NCBI GenBank assembly: GCA_002704625.1
Contig: PAGZ01000016.1
Span: 1 to 33,867 of the forward strand
Reading direction: 5' to 3'
Length of the DNA stretch: 33,867 bases
From: Candidatus Pelagibacter sp.
Lineage (GTDB): Bacteria > Pseudomonadota > Alphaproteobacteria > Pelagibacterales > Pelagibacteraceae
Shown: positions 24,775 to 33,799 of the stretch, in pieces
Layout: the number at the start of each line of letters is the position of its first letter
Position numbering within the stretch: position 1 is the stretch's first letter
Program-made: the position numbers and the translations under genes
The notes under the pieces: model-generated
The model's database searches: none
What the model was told of the DNA's origin: nothing
What the model saw: only the letters and a program-made list of their open reading frames with translations

Positions 24775-26468
24775 TATTTAGTTTTGACAGTAGTAGTTTT
24801 CATTATTACCCACTGTTGAGCAATTGTTAAAACGTTATTAATAGTCCAATAAACAACTAAACCAGCTGGAAAAGGAGCTAGAATTATTGTTAAGAATAGA
24901 GGAAAAAACATAAAAATTTTTGCCTGGATAGGATCTGGTGGAGTTGGATTTAGCTTTTGCTGAAGGTACATTGTTGTTCCCATCATTATAGGCCAAGCTC
25001 CTATTATTAAAAACGAAGGTGGGTCCCAAGGAATTAAGCCAAAAATATTAAAAATAGAAGTCGGGTCTTGAGCAGAAAGGTCTTTTATCCAACCAAAGAA
25101 AGGTTGATGTCTCATTTCTAAGGAAATAAGTAACATTTTATATATTGCAAAAAAGAAAGGAATTTGTATCAAAATTGGCAAACATCCTGACAAAGGATTA
25201 ACCTTTTCTCTTTTGTAAAGAGCCATCATTTCTTGTTGGAGTTTCACCTTATCCTCTTTATGCAACTCCTTTAACCTTAATAATTCTGGCTGCAAAATTT
25301 TCATTTTTGCCATAGATCTGAAAGAGTAATTTGCTAGCGGAAAAAACATTAGTCGTACAGCAGCTGTAACTAAAACTATGGCTATTCCAAAATTTTTAGT
25401 AAGTTCAAAAAGGTAGTTGATAACAAAAAATAATGGTTTAGTTAAAAAATACAACCATCCCCAATCAATAGTTAAATCGAATTTATTAATATTTTCAGAT
25501 TGTGCATAACCGTCAATAGTTTTTACCTCTTTTGCAGCAACAAAAATTTTTGTTTTAGATGTTTTTGAAGAAGTTGGTTTAATAACTATTGGCTTATTAA
25601 TAATATAATTTGCCTTGTAACTATCTGATTTATAAACAAATTCTCCTTTAAATGACTGATTTTTATCTGGCACTAATGCTGTTATCCAATACTTATCTGT
25701 AATACCGAGCCATCCACTTTCGGCGTTATGTTCTTTTTTCTTATCTTCAATATCATCATAATCATATTCTTTAAGGTCTTCATCAAAAACTCCAATAAAC
25801 CCATCGTGTAAAATCAACGTTCCAGACATAGAACCAGCTTCTAGTGTAGGTTTTTGATTTCTTGTAATCTGTGCGTAAGGATATAATTCAACTGTATTCT
25901 CAGATTTGTTTTGTATTTCTTGAGTGACCTTAAATAGAAATTTGTTATCTAACTCAATTTTTTTTCTGAAAACTAATCCTGAATTATTGCTCCATTCTAT
26001 TATAACCGGATTATTGTTTGATAACTTATTATTACCTTTTACTTTCCACAAGGTATCTTTGTTAGGTAACGTTAAACTCTCGATATTATTGGCAGCCCAG
26101 CCCGTTTCAATAAAATAACCCTCTTTTGTTTTCTCAGGGTTCAAGTAGGTAACTTTTTTTTCTGAGCCAATAGTTTCACTATGTTTTTTAAAGGTTATGT
26201 CATCGATTAAAGCCCCTTTTAATGAAATTGAACCAACAACATTGTTATTTTCAAAACTAATTCTTTTGGATGACTTTATTGCATCATCTCTAGAAATAAT
26301 CGAAATATCTTTTTTCTCTATATTTACGCTTGGTGCATCTAAATCTTGAGTTTTTTGATCTTGATCTTGGATTTGTTCTTGAATTTGAGGACTTTCAAAA
26401 ATTACAGACCAACCAAATAGAACTGCAAATGACAGAGCGATTGCAAAAATAACGTTTCTTAAATCCAT
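24774..26468 (-). CDS. yidC: Membrane protein insertase YidC
   Basis: YidC inserts and folds proteins in the inner membrane, alone or with the Sec translocon. The 564-residue protein has the gram-negative layout: one N-terminal membrane helix (about 5-22), a large periplasmic domain (to about 335), and the five-helix insertase core. The core includes the conserved arginine in VTAAVRLMFFPL, the cytoplasmic coiled hairpin (KMKILQPELLRLKELHKED) and LSGCLPILIQIPFFFAIYK. It follows yidD with no gap, and argB follows with a one-base overlap. Confidence 0.96.
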   Translation of the reverse strand: MDLRNVIFAIALSFAVLFGWSVIFESPQIQEQIQDQDQKTQDLDAPSVNIEKKDISIISRDDAIKSSKRISFENNNVVGSISLKGALIDDITFKKHSETIGSEKKVTYLNPEKTKEGYFIETGWAANNIESLTLPNKDTLWKVKGNNKLSNNNPVIIEWSNNSGLVFRKKIELDNKFLFKVTQEIQNKSENTVELYPYAQITRNQKPTLEAGSMSGTLILHDGFIGVFDEDLKEYDYDDIEDKKKEHNAESGWLGITDKYWITALVPDKNQSFKGEFVYKSDSYKANYIINKPIVIKPTSSKTSKTKIFVAAKEVKTIDGYAQSENINKFDLTIDWGWLYFLTKPLFFVINYLFELTKNFGIAIVLVTAAVRLMFFPLANYSFRSMAKMKILQPELLRLKELHKEDKVKLQQEMMALYKREKVNPLSGCLPILIQIPFFFAIYKMLLISLEMRHQPFFGWIKDLSAQDPTSIFNIFGLIPWDPPSFLIIGAWPIMMGTTMYLQQKLNPTPPDPIQAKIFMFFPLFLTIILAPFPAGLVVYWTINNVLTIAQQWVIMKTTTVKTK

Positions 26469-26726
26469 TTAATTTTTTCTTTTAAAATTTTCTTTTTTTG
26501 GAACTAGATCTAGTCCAGAACCTCCACCTAAAATCTTAATAGGGTGGCATTTTGAAATTCTTTTAAATCCAAGCAAACATCCTTTGATGAGCCCGTACGT
26601 TTCTAATGATTCAATGAAATATTCAGAGCAAGAAGGTAAGTATCTACAATTTTGACCAAAAATTGGAGAGATAAAAAATTTGTAAAATTTGATTAAATTT
26701 ATAGCTATAATATTTAAAATTTTCAT
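26469..26726 (-). CDS. yidD: Membrane protein insertion efficiency factor YidD
   Basis: YidD is a small protein that aids YidC-dependent insertion. The 85-residue protein has an amphipathic N-terminal helix ([13 protein letters not shown]), the conserved cysteines C27 and C33 in [11 protein letters not shown], and the [17 protein letters not shown]-terminal motif. It lies three bases after rnpA and directly abuts yidC, the classical rpmH-rnpA-yidD-yidC order. Confidence 0.94.
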   Translation of the reverse strand: MKILNIIAINLIKFYKFFISPIFGQNCRYLPSCSEYFIESLETYGLIKGCLLGFKRISKCHPIKILGGGSGLDLVPKKENFKRKN

Positions 26727-26729
26727 AGG

Positions 26730-27083
26730 TTAACTTTCTATTCTTTTAAAACTTTTTCTCATCTTTTCAAATAGAGAATTATGATATTCTTTATATGCCT
26801 TTTCTTTACCAAGAATTATATACGTGTAATCTAAATTAATTAAGTAATTCATTTTTAATAGTTTTTGAATAATTGATTTTAGTTTTCTTCTAATTTTATT
26901 TCTTTTTACGGCATTGCCAATTTTTTTTTTCATTATAAAGCTTATGAACAATTTTTTGGTATTATTTGTTTTCTTTATAAAATTTCTTGTACGATATACA
27001 GTAAAAAAATCGTTATTTATAACTTTATGTTTTAATACTCTTGTGAAATGTGAGCTTTTCTTCAAACTTTCAAGCTTTGTCAT
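26730..27083 (-). CDS. rnpA: Ribonuclease P protein component
   Basis: RnpA is the protein subunit that helps RNase P RNA bind and cut pre-tRNA. The 117-residue basic protein has the family RNR signature as RNKIRRK at 61-67 and the SHFTRVLKHK start. Divergence outside the signature is high, as is usual for this protein. It starts three bases after rpmH. The RNase P RNA gene itself is not in the window. Confidence 0.92.
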   Translation of the reverse strand: MTKLESLKKSSHFTRVLKHKVINNDFFTVYRTRNFIKKTNNTKKLFISFIMKKKIGNAVKRNKIRRKLKSIIQKLLKMNYLINLDYTYIILGKEKAYKEYHNSLFEKMRKSFKRIES

Positions 27084-27086
27084 TTT

Positions 27087-27221
27087 TTAAGTTGAAAGTT
27101 TTTTTCGACCTTTTGCTCTTCTTCTTGATAAAAGCTTTCTACCAGCTTTTGTTGACATTCTAGATCTAAATCCATGTCTTCTTTTTCTTACAAGCTTGCT
27201 AGGTTGGTAGGTTCTTTTCAT
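27087..27221 (-). CDS. rpmH: 50S ribosomal protein L34
   Basis: This 44-residue gene encodes L34, a very basic part of the large ribosomal subunit. It starts [18 protein letters not shown] and continues with [13 protein letters not shown] and [11 protein letters not shown], matching the family along its whole length. It is the first gene of the minus-strand run that continues through rnpA, yidD and yidC, and lies divergent from the VTT-domain gene at 27300. Confidence 0.97.
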   Translation of the reverse strand: MKRTYQPSKLVRKRRHGFRSRMSTKAGRKLLSRRRAKGRKKLST

Positions 27222-27249
27222 AAGATTTCTTTGGTTCCAGTTAAATTTT

Positions 27250-27284
27250 TTGATATTTATAGGTAATAAGTTTGTATAAGTACA
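27250..27284. promoter_or_regulatory. Overlapping divergent promoters, rpmH operon and VTT-domain gene
   Basis: For the plus strand, TTGATA (27250-27255) with TGTATA at 17 bases (27273-27278) could drive the gene at 27300. For the minus strand, TGTACT (27279-27284) with TATAAA (27256-27261) at 17 bases could drive rpmH. The two would overlap almost fully and compete for RNA polymerase. Both matches are moderate. Confidence 0.35.
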
Positions 27285-27299
27285 GTTAAAAGTTAATTT

Positions 27300-28031
27300 A
27301 TGAACATAACTTCTGGAAACTTAAAATTAATAATTGGAGCTATTTATTTAGTAATTTTATTTGTTGGTCTATTCTTTCTATTTACATCTATGGATGTGAA
27401 GGATTTGACAAGTTATGAATTTATACGAACAAATAAAAATATAATTTTGCATTATAAGAATAGTAACTTCTTATTTTTAACAATAGTTTTTTTTATTTTT
27501 TCAGTAGTTTGGGTTTTAATGTTAGGTTTTGGAATGCCATTACTTCTTTTTGCAGGATTCGTTTTCGGGAAGTGGTGGGGAACATTAATTATTATATTTT
27601 CAACGACAATAGGTGCTACGCTACTTTATCTTTTAGCAAGTTTATTTTTTAAAGATCTAATTCAAAAAAAATTAGAACCAAAATTTATAGGTTTCAAAAA
27701 ATTTTTTAAAAAAAATGAACTTCTTTATTTTTTAATTTTTAGATTTATAGGTGGTGGAGGAACGCCATATGGTATTCAAAATGTCTTACCAGTTCTTTTT
27801 GATATGAGAATTAAAAATTATATTTTAGGAACTTTTTTTGGAAGTCTACCTGCCATGTTTGTTACAGTATCGTTGGGAAATGGAATTGAGCAAGTTATTG
27901 AAAAAAATGAAGAACTAAGTTTAATAAAAGTTTCAACTTCTCCTGAAATATATCTGCCAATTGCTGGGTTTTTATTAATTTTAATATTAGCTTTTGCTGT
28001 TAAAAAAATTTTTTTTAAGAAGAGTATTTAG
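27300..28031 (+). CDS. TVP38/TMEM64 family (VTT-domain, DedA-like) membrane protein
   Basis: VTT-domain proteins are inner-membrane proteins related to DedA and eukaryotic lipid scramblases; bacterial members affect lipid carrier recycling and membrane homeostasis. The 243-residue protein has an N-terminal membrane helix, then the VTT core: [18 protein letters not shown] (about 81-98), [15 protein letters not shown], the [19 protein letters not shown] re-entrant loop (about 148-166), and [16 protein letters not shown], ending in a last helix and a basic tail. It lies 11 bases before the TPR gene, so the two may be co-transcribed. The precise substrate is unknown. Confidence 0.85.
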   Translation: MNITSGNLKLIIGAIYLVILFVGLFFLFTSMDVKDLTSYEFIRTNKNIILHYKNSNFLFLTIVFFIFSVVWVLMLGFGMPLLLFAGFVFGKWWGTLIIIFSTTIGATLLYLLASLFFKDLIQKKLEPKFIGFKKFFKKNELLYFLIFRFIGGGGTPYGIQNVLPVLFDMRIKNYILGTFFGSLPAMFVTVSLGNGIEQVIEKNEELSLIKVSTSPEIYLPIAGFLLILILAFAVKKIFFKKSI

Positions 28032-28042
28032 TAAAAAAAAAA

Positions 28043-29494
28043 ATGGATTTAAATTATTTTAAAACTGCCATTTCGCATCATAGAAATGGAAATTGGAATA
28101 AAGCGAAAGAGATTTATGAGCATTTGCTTAAATCTAATCCTAACAATTATGCAGTACTTCAAAATTATGGACCATTATTATCTCAATTGAAGGAATATAA
28201 ATTAGCCAAAAATATTTTTAAAAAGTGCCTAGAATTGCAACCAAAAGACTCCTTGCTTCTATATAATTATGCAAAATTTTACCACGACCAGAAAATTTTT
28301 GATAAGGCCATAAAATTTTATAACGATTCATTTTATATAAATCCAAAAAATGACCTAAGCCAATATAATATTGGAAATATTTATTTGCAGAAAGGAGAAT
28401 ATAAAGAGGCGATTGAATATTTTACAAAGTCTTTAAAAATAAACCCAAAGAATTTTTTTGCATATAATAATATTGGTCTTGCTTATAAGAGAATGGGAGA
28501 TTTTGAGGAAGCATTAAAATTTTATAAAGAGGCAATCAATTTAAATAATGAATTTGCAGATGGGCATACTAATTATGGTACAGTGCTGTTAAAACTAAAC
28601 CAATTAGAATTAGGTTTTGAAGAATACGAATGGAGAAAAAAAAGCAAAACTTTTTCAGATTATCAGTCATACAGAGATCTTAAAATCCAAACACCAATAT
28701 GGAAAGGAGAGGAAATAATTGGGAAAACCATACTAATATTCGCTGAACAGGGAATAGGAGACCTAATACAGTTTTCGAGATACCTTTTTGTGTTAAAGGA
28801 AAAATATAAATGCAAGGTAATTTTAAAACTTAAACAGGACTTATCAAGTTTTTTTAATGAAAAAGATTTTAGAATAATCCCTGAAGATGAAAAAATACCC
28901 CATCATGATATTCATAATCATTTAGCAAGCCTTCCAGGAATATTTTATAAAAAATACAAAAATTTTCCAAAGACAGTAAATTTTATAAGAGAAAATAGCA
29001 GCAAAACAAAAAAATGGAGTGACATTTTAAATAAATATAAAGGATTAAAAATCGGTATTAACTCTCATTCTACAGCAACAGTTGGTGAAAGGATTATACC
29101 ATTAAATATTTTTAATTACCTTACAAAAATAAAAAAAATTAATTTTTTTATAATCCAGAAAGATTTTGATCAAAATAAATTGAAATTTATTAATGATAAC
29201 CTAAACGTTCACTATTTTAAAGATATGGATTCATCCGGGAAACCATTTGAGGATACAATAGGAATAGTAAAAAATTTAGATCTAGTGATTACTGCAGATA
29301 CTTCTTTGGCACATTTATCTGCAACTTTAGAAAAACCTACTTGGGTCGCATTACCTTTTGTAAGTGATTGGAGATGGTTCAAGCAAGAAAAAAAATCTGT
29401 TTGGTATAAAAGTGTTTCTCTCTACAGACAGAAAAAAATTGGTGACTGGGATAGTGTTTTTAAAATCATGGAGAAGGATTTAAAAAAAATATAA
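28043..29494 (+). CDS. TPR-repeat protein with glycosyltransferase-9-like C-terminal domain
   Basis: The 483-residue protein has five to six tetratricopeptide repeats in its first 190 residues; for example NIGNIYLQKGEYKEAIEYF and NIGLAYKRMGDFEEALKFY are classic TPR helices. A second domain follows from about 225, with WKGEEIIGKTILIFAEQGIGD and, near the C-terminus, DLVITADTSLAHLSATL, the pattern of the ADP-heptose:LPS glycosyltransferase (GT9) fold. Such fusions are common in SAR11-like genomes and may glycosylate proteins or envelope sugars. No signal peptide is seen, so it is probably cytoplasmic. Target and sugar are unknown. Confidence 0.82.
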   Translation: MDLNYFKTAISHHRNGNWNKAKEIYEHLLKSNPNNYAVLQNYGPLLSQLKEYKLAKNIFKKCLELQPKDSLLLYNYAKFYHDQKIFDKAIKFYNDSFYINPKNDLSQYNIGNIYLQKGEYKEAIEYFTKSLKINPKNFFAYNNIGLAYKRMGDFEEALKFYKEAINLNNEFADGHTNYGTVLLKLNQLELGFEEYEWRKKSKTFSDYQSYRDLKIQTPIWKGEEIIGKTILIFAEQGIGDLIQFSRYLFVLKEKYKCKVILKLKQDLSSFFNEKDFRIIPEDEKIPHHDIHNHLASLPGIFYKKYKNFPKTVNFIRENSSKTKKWSDILNKYKGLKIGINSHSTATVGERIIPLNIFNYLTKIKKINFFIIQKDFDQNKLKFINDNLNVHYFKDMDSSGKPFEDTIGIVKNLDLVITADTSLAHLSATLEKPTWVALPFVSDWRWFKQEKKSVWYKSVSLYRQKKIGDWDSVFKIMEKDLKKI

Positions 29495-29502
29495 ATCTTT
29501 TT

Positions 29503-29578
29503 TGGTGCCCATAGCAAGAATTGAACTTGCGACCTCTTCCTTACCATGGAATTGCTCTACCAACTGAGCTATATGGGC
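29503..29578 (-). tRNA. tRNA-Thr (anticodon GGT)
   Basis: Read on the minus strand, the 76-base gene folds as a normal cloverleaf: acceptor GCCCATA with TATGGGC, D-arm GCTC/GAGC with loop AGTTGGTA, anticodon arm with loop ATGGTAA (anticodon GGT, decoding ACC and ACU), five-base variable region, and T-arm GCAAG/CTTGC with loop TTCAATT. The CCA end is encoded. It closely resembles the enterobacterial tRNA-Thr(GGT). The outermost anticodon-stem pair is an A-G mismatch. It is convergent with the TPR gene, whose stop lies eight bases away. Confidence 0.95.
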
Positions 29579-29699
29579 TCTAGTTTGACAAAATTAGGGA
29601 ATTTTACATTTTATCAAAGCTTATTTGTGTGAGTATATAAGTAGAAGCTTGCATATTTATAATCTTCAAAGTAAAACATAAAAGAATTATGGTGCAAAA
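29579..29699. promoter_or_regulatory. Divergent intergenic region between tRNA-Thr and the small basic-protein gene
   Basis: This is the longest gap in the right half of the window. On the minus strand, TTGATA (29612-29617) and TAATTT (29591-29596), 15 bases apart, could serve the tRNA. On the plus strand, a TATATAA at 29634-29640 could be a -10 for the gene at 29700. Two AAGCTT palindromes lie within about 30 bases of each other. All these signals are weak, and no further gene is seen. Confidence 0.25.
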
Positions 29700-29894
29700 A
29701 TGGGTATTCACTACGATTATAAATCAACAAGAGGCGAAAAGGCGATGCGAAAAGAGGCTAAAAGAAAAGCTCGTTTAGAACAAAGAAAAGCTAAAAGAAA
29801 TTTAAAGTCTAAAGTTGAGGAGCCCGAGGATAAAATGCACGATATACAAAAAACCATCACTTTGGATGATCTAACTAATCCAGACAAAAACTAG
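29700..29894 (+). CDS. Small highly basic protein, 64 residues, unknown function
   Basis: The protein starts MGIHYDYKSTRGEKAM, followed by a run of arginine, lysine, alanine and glutamate (about 17-40, KEAKRKARLEQRKAKRN) likely to form a charged helix, and an acidic tail ending LDDLTNPDKN. It resembles nucleic-acid-binding or ribosome-associated small proteins in composition only. The ATG at 29700 is chosen for the well-formed product; an ATG at 29689 opens another frame of about 30 codons. It is followed after five bases by a second small basic frame and then dcd. I do not know the family. Confidence 0.65.
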   Translation: MGIHYDYKSTRGEKAMRKEAKRKARLEQRKAKRNLKSKVEEPEDKMHDIQKTITLDDLTNPDKN

Positions 29895-29899
29895 ACCAA

Positions 29900-30016
29900 A
29901 TGAAAATTGTTGAAAAAAAAGAGAAATCTTTTTTACAGAGAGAATCGGCTTTAAAGTTAAATTTAAAAAAAAGAAAAAAATTTAAGGAAAAATATAAAAC
30001 TAAAAAAAAATCATGA
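29900..30016 (+). CDS. 38-residue lysine-rich small protein overlapping dcd
   Basis: An ATG at 29900 opens a 38-codon frame starting [20 protein letters not shown] and ending with a lysine-rich tail ([16 protein letters not shown] in the last 16). About 18 of 38 residues are lysine or arginine. Its stop TGA overlaps the dcd start as ATGA at 30013-30016, the arrangement of translationally coupled genes, which is the main support for it being real. It resembles no named family I know; a nucleic-acid-binding or ribosome-associated role is a guess. It follows the 64-residue basic protein gene by five bases. Confidence 0.6.
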   Translation: MKIVEKKEKSFLQRESALKLNLKKRKKFKEKYKTKKKS

Positions 30017-30567
30017 GTGTTTTATCTGATAAGTGGATTAAAAAAATGGTTAAAAATCATAAGATGATTAGACCATTTGTATCGCAACAAGTTAGAAAAA
30101 GAAAAATTTCATACGGATTGTCATCGTATGGCTATGATGCAAGAGTCTCAGATGATTTTAAAATTTTTACCAATGTAAACTCTGCAGTTGTTGATCCTAA
30201 AAATTTTAGAAAAGAGAGCTTTGTATCAAGAAAATCAAAAGTTTGCGTTATACCACCAAATTCATTTGCACTAGCAAGGACTGTTGAATATTTCAAAATT
30301 CCAGAAAATGTGATGGTTATTTGTTTAGGAAAATCTACTTATGCTAGGTGTGGAATAATAGTAAACGTTACCCCTTTAGAACCAGGATGGGAGGGTTTTG
30401 TAACTCTTGAGTTTTCCAACACAACGCCTTTACCCGCAAAGATATATGCAAATGAGGGTGCGGCTCAATTTGTTTTTATCAAGGGAAATGAAAAACCAGA
30501 AGTTTCATATTCAAAAAGAAAAGGCAAATATATGAAGCAAAAAGGTGTAACACTTCCAAAAATTTAA
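30013..30567 (+). CDS. dcd: dCTP deaminase
   Basis: Dcd converts dCTP to dUTP, feeding thymidylate synthesis. The 184-residue trimeric-dUTPase-fold protein has [14 protein letters not shown] near 33-46, the nucleotide-binding [10 protein letters not shown] (105-114), [17 protein letters not shown] (120-136) with the catalytic glutamate region, and EGAAQFVF. Length is normal. Its ATG overlaps the stop of the 38-residue gene, and murA follows after three bases, so it belongs to a plus-strand operon running to hisD or beyond. Confidence 0.95.
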   Translation: MSVLSDKWIKKMVKNHKMIRPFVSQQVRKRKISYGLSSYGYDARVSDDFKIFTNVNSAVVDPKNFRKESFVSRKSKVCVIPPNSFALARTVEYFKIPENVMVICLGKSTYARCGIIVNVTPLEPGWEGFVTLEFSNTTPLPAKIYANEGAAQFVFIKGNEKPEVSYSKRKGKYMKQKGVTLPKI

Positions 30568-30570
30568 TAG

Positions 30571-31836
30571 ATGCAAAAATTAGTAGTCAAAGGTAAAAAA
30601 ATTTTATCTGGAGTTATTAAAGTTTCAGGTTCAAAGAATGCTACACTGCCAATATTAGCAGCATCAATTTTAAGTGAAAATAAAATTGAAATTAAAGGAG
30701 TACCAGTTGTTAAAGATGTTATTACCATGTGTAATTTATTAAAACATATGGGTTCTGATATCAAATTTCATTATAGAAAAAAAAAAATTTCGATCCACAA
30801 CAAGAATAAAAAATTAAAAAATATTGCACCCTATTCATTTGTAAAAACAATGAGAGCTGGTGTAATTGTACTAGGCTCACTTCTGGCAAAATTTGGAAAG
30901 GCAAAAGTATCATTACCTGGTGGATGTGCAATAGGAACAAGACCGGTAGATATACATCTTTTTGGTCTAAAAAAACTTGGAGCAAAAATAAAAATAAAAA
31001 ATGGGTATATCTTAGCCGAAGCAAAAAAAGGACTTACTGGAACTAAAATAAAATTTCCGTCAATATCTGTTGGAGCAACAGAAAATGTAATTATAGCCGC
31101 CTGTCTTGCAAATGGAATAACGCATTTGAAAAATTGTGCTTGTGAACCCGAGATAAAAAACTTGACTAATTTTTTAAAAAAAATGGGTATTAAAATAACT
31201 TGGATAAACAATAGAGAAATTAAGATTGTCGGAAATAAATCTTTGAGAGCAGTAAGTCATAACGTTATGTTTGACAGGATTGAGGCTGGCACATTTATTA
31301 TTGCAGCTGCTTTAGCCTGTAAGCAAATAAAAATTTCGGGCTTGGAGACAAAGATTTTAAAAAGCGAGTTAAAATATTTGAAAAAAATGGGAGTAAAAAT
31401 GAAAATTGGTAAAAATGATATAAAAGTACTAAAATCATTAAATATTAAACCTGTCTCAATTAAAACCGAACCTTACCCTGGTTTTCCAACAGATCTTCAA
31501 GCACAAATAATGGTTTTAATGACAAAAGCAAAAGGCACTTCCAAAATAAAAGAAAATATTTTTGAAAATAGGTTTATGCATGTCCCTGAACTAAATCGAA
31601 TGGGAGCGAAAATAAAAACTGTAGGTAATACTTCTATTATTTTTGGCCCACAAGATTTAAATGGTGCAGAAGTCATGGCAACAGACTTGAGAGCATCTGT
31701 AAGCCTTGTGCTAGCAGGATTAATTGCTAGAGACAAAACCGTAATTAACAGAGTTTACCATTTAGATCGAGGATATGAAGGAATAGAAAAAAAACTTCGA
31801 AAGTGTAAAGCAAGTATTTCAAGACTTTTTACTTAA
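30571..31836 (+). CDS. murA: UDP-N-acetylglucosamine 1-carboxyvinyltransferase
   Basis: MurA adds enolpyruvate to UDP-GlcNAc, the first committed step of peptidoglycan synthesis. The 421-residue protein has K22 in SGSKNATLPIL, the catalytic cysteine C119 in LPGGCAIGTRP, MFDRIEAGTFI, and the TEPYPGFPTDLQAQ and LRASVSLVLAGL blocks. The active-site residue is cysteine, not the aspartate that gives natural fosfomycin resistance in some bacteria. It overlaps the DUF2948 gene by one base (TAATG), as in other alphaproteobacteria. Confidence 0.96.
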   Translation: MQKLVVKGKKILSGVIKVSGSKNATLPILAASILSENKIEIKGVPVVKDVITMCNLLKHMGSDIKFHYRKKKISIHNKNKKLKNIAPYSFVKTMRAGVIVLGSLLAKFGKAKVSLPGGCAIGTRPVDIHLFGLKKLGAKIKIKNGYILAEAKKGLTGTKIKFPSISVGATENVIIAACLANGITHLKNCACEPEIKNLTNFLKKMGIKITWINNREIKIVGNKSLRAVSHNVMFDRIEAGTFIIAAALACKQIKISGLETKILKSELKYLKKMGVKMKIGKNDIKVLKSLNIKPVSIKTEPYPGFPTDLQAQIMVLMTKAKGTSKIKENIFENRFMHVPELNRMGAKIKTVGNTSIIFGPQDLNGAEVMATDLRASVSLVLAGLIARDKTVINRVYHLDRGYEGIEKKLRKCKASISRLFT

Positions 31837-32285
31837 TGGATAGAAAAAATTTAAAGCTCAATGCAAATTCAAACGAAGACCTAAAAGTAATATCTGCGCA
31901 TTTACAAGATTCTATTACTCAAATTAAAAATATAGCTCATTTAAAAAAAAATAAGATTTTTTTAATTCAATTTAGCAGATTCATGTGGGAGGATGTAGAA
32001 AAAGGAGTTTTTAGAAAGAGTAAGAGAGTATTGTCTATTCTAAAGCTGGATAATGTTTTAAGTGTTTATTCTAAAAATATAAATCAAAAAAATAAAGATC
32101 GTTTTTTAGATTTTTTAGCCATTGAAACTAAATTTTTGTCTGATAAGACTTACGAAATAAAATTAAATTTTGCAGGTAATATTTTAATAAAAATAAATTC
32201 AGAGGTAATCGAGTGTTATTTAGAAGATATAGGCGAGCCATGGGAGACAAAAAATAAACCAAAACACAGTTTTTTTGATGATTAA
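31836..32285 (+). CDS. DUF2948 family protein
   Basis: This 149-residue protein is of a family conserved in alphaproteobacteria, usually between murA and hisD, exactly as here. The family start is visible in DLKVISAHLQDSITQIKNIAHL (residues about 15-36), then FSRFMWEDVEKG and, near the end, LNFAGNILIKINSEVIECYLEDIGEPW. Function is unknown. It begins one base inside the murA stop and overlaps hisD by eight bases, pointing to co-expression with both. Confidence 0.85.
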   Translation: MDRKNLKLNANSNEDLKVISAHLQDSITQIKNIAHLKKNKIFLIQFSRFMWEDVEKGVFRKSKRVLSILKLDNVLSVYSKNINQKNKDRFLDFLAIETKFLSDKTYEIKLNFAGNILIKINSEVIECYLEDIGEPWETKNKPKHSFFDD

Positions 32286-33570
32286 AATTATAAGCACAAA
32301 ATCAAGTAAATTTCAAAAGCAATTGCATGATTGTTTGAATATAAGAAAAACCAGCTCAAACTCTAAACAAGTATTAGTTAAAAGAATGGTTGATGAAATA
32401 AAAAAAAATAAAGATAAATCTTTATTAAAATATGAAAAAAAATTCAATAAATTAAATAAATTAAGAAAAACAAATCTTTATTTTTCAAATAGCGAAATTA
32501 AAAAAAATATTAAATCACTAAACAAATTAACTAAAAAATCTATTGATATTGCTTATAATAGAATTTTAAATTTCCACAAAAATCAAAAATTCAAAGGCTA
32601 TAGTTTTAAAGATAAATATAAAAATATTTTTTCCTATCGTTCAAGACCTATAAATAAAGTAGGGGTATATGTTCCAGGTGGTACAGCAAGTTACCCAAGC
32701 TCTGTTTTAATGAATTGCATTCCAGCAATTGTTGCTGGTGTAAAAGAGATTTTTATGACAGTTCCTGCATTAAATGGCAAAATGAATTCAGGCGTTTTGT
32801 ACGCTGCAAAAAAATGTAAAGTAAAAAAAATTTATAAGTTAGGTGGCGCTCAAGCTATAGCAGCTTTTGCTTATGGGACCGAGACAGTTTCAAAGGTCGA
32901 TAAAATTGTTGGACCAGGAAACGAATACGTTAATTTGGCCAAAAAAGAAGTTTTTGGACAAGCAGGTATTGATATGTACGCGGGACCCTCAGAGGTTACA
33001 ATAATTGCAGATAAATTTTCAAATCCTTCTTGGGTCGCAGCAGATATGATTGCACAAGCAGAGCACGACAAAAAATCTCAATCAATATTAGTTTCTCAAA
33101 GCAAAGAATTAATTTATAAAGTTAAAGAGTCTATAAATATTCAATTAAAAAATTTACCAAAAAAAAATATTGCAGCAAACAGTTTAAAAAATTTTGGCAT
33201 AGCAATTCTTAGCAGTGATAGTCGTGAGATCGCAGATATTGTTAATCAAATCTCACCAGAACACTTACAAATTTATTCGAAAAATCCTAAAAATTATTTA
33301 AAAAATATAAACAATTCAGGATCTATTTTTTTGGGCGGTTATTCTCCAGAGGCAATGGGAGACTATTTAGCAGGTCCGAACCATGTTTTACCAACTTCAG
33401 GGACAGCTAATTTTTCTTCTGGATTATCAGTTTATGATTTTCTCAAAAGACAGTCAGTAATAAAAATAACAAAATCAGGTATTGAAAGACTTGGTTCATC
33501 CGTTATAAATTTGGCTGAGTATGAAAATTTACAAGGACACGCTAACTCTATAAAAATTAGAATTAAATAA
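32278..33570 (+). CDS. hisD: Histidinol dehydrogenase
   Basis: HisD carries out the last two oxidations of histidine synthesis, from histidinol to histidine, with NAD and zinc. The 430-residue protein has the family signature in [17 protein letters not shown] and [10 protein letters not shown], zinc-site Q260 and H263 in [11 protein letters not shown], and the catalytic E328-H329 pair in ISPEHLQIY. The ATG at 32278 is preferred over a TTG one codon upstream. It starts inside the DUF2948 gene (eight-base overlap). No other his gene is in the window, so it is separate from any his operon. Confidence 0.95.
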   Translation: MIKIISTKSSKFQKQLHDCLNIRKTSSNSKQVLVKRMVDEIKKNKDKSLLKYEKKFNKLNKLRKTNLYFSNSEIKKNIKSLNKLTKKSIDIAYNRILNFHKNQKFKGYSFKDKYKNIFSYRSRPINKVGVYVPGGTASYPSSVLMNCIPAIVAGVKEIFMTVPALNGKMNSGVLYAAKKCKVKKIYKLGGAQAIAAFAYGTETVSKVDKIVGPGNEYVNLAKKEVFGQAGIDMYAGPSEVTIIADKFSNPSWVAADMIAQAEHDKKSQSILVSQSKELIYKVKESINIQLKNLPKKNIAANSLKNFGIAILSSDSREIADIVNQISPEHLQIYSKNPKNYLKNINNSGSIFLGGYSPEAMGDYLAGPNHVLPTSGTANFSSGLSVYDFLKRQSVIKITKSGIERLGSSVINLAEYENLQGHANSIKIRIK

Positions 33571-33582
33571 AGGGTAAGGAAT

Positions 33583-33798
33583 TTGGTTAAACAGGATAAA
33601 ATTGAATTTAAAGGAAAAGTCACCGAACTGTTACCTAACGCTATGTTTAGAGTTATGCTTGAAAATAATCATGAAGTTTTAGCTCATACTGCTGGAAAAT
33701 TAAGAAAGAATAGAATAAGAGTCTTAGCCGGTGATCAGGTTCTAGTTGAAATGACACCGTATGATTTAACTAGAGGTAGAATAACCTTTAGATTTTAG
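33583..33798 (+). CDS. infA: Translation initiation factor IF-1 (TTG start)
   Basis: IF-1 binds the ribosomal A site during initiation. The 71-residue OB-fold protein reads [19 protein letters not shown], then [26 protein letters not shown] and the closing [15 protein letters not shown], matching bacterial IF-1 throughout. No ATG precedes the conserved start; the first usable codon is TTG at 33583, preceded by AAGGA (33576-33580). The stop TAG ends one base before the tRNA-Phe gene, so the two probably share a transcript. Confidence 0.95.
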   Translation: MVKQDKIEFKGKVTELLPNAMFRVMLENNHEVLAHTAGKLRKNRIRVLAGDQVLVEMTPYDLTRGRITFRF

Positions 33799-33799
33799 G

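Noticed and set aside
24838..25029. Minus-strand frame inside yidC in another frame
   Set aside because: It lies within the conserved insertase core; no ribosome site or family match.
27273..27284. TGTATAAGTACA, a short palindrome-like site between rpmH and the VTT gene
   Set aside because: Only the outer four bases pair, it overlaps predicted promoter boxes, and such matches are common in A+T-rich DNA; not the alphaproteobacterial LexA form (GTTC-N7-GTTC).
29689..29780. Alternative ATG and frame of about 30 codons before the 64-residue gene
   Set aside because: It ends early inside the better frame and gives an unremarkable peptide.
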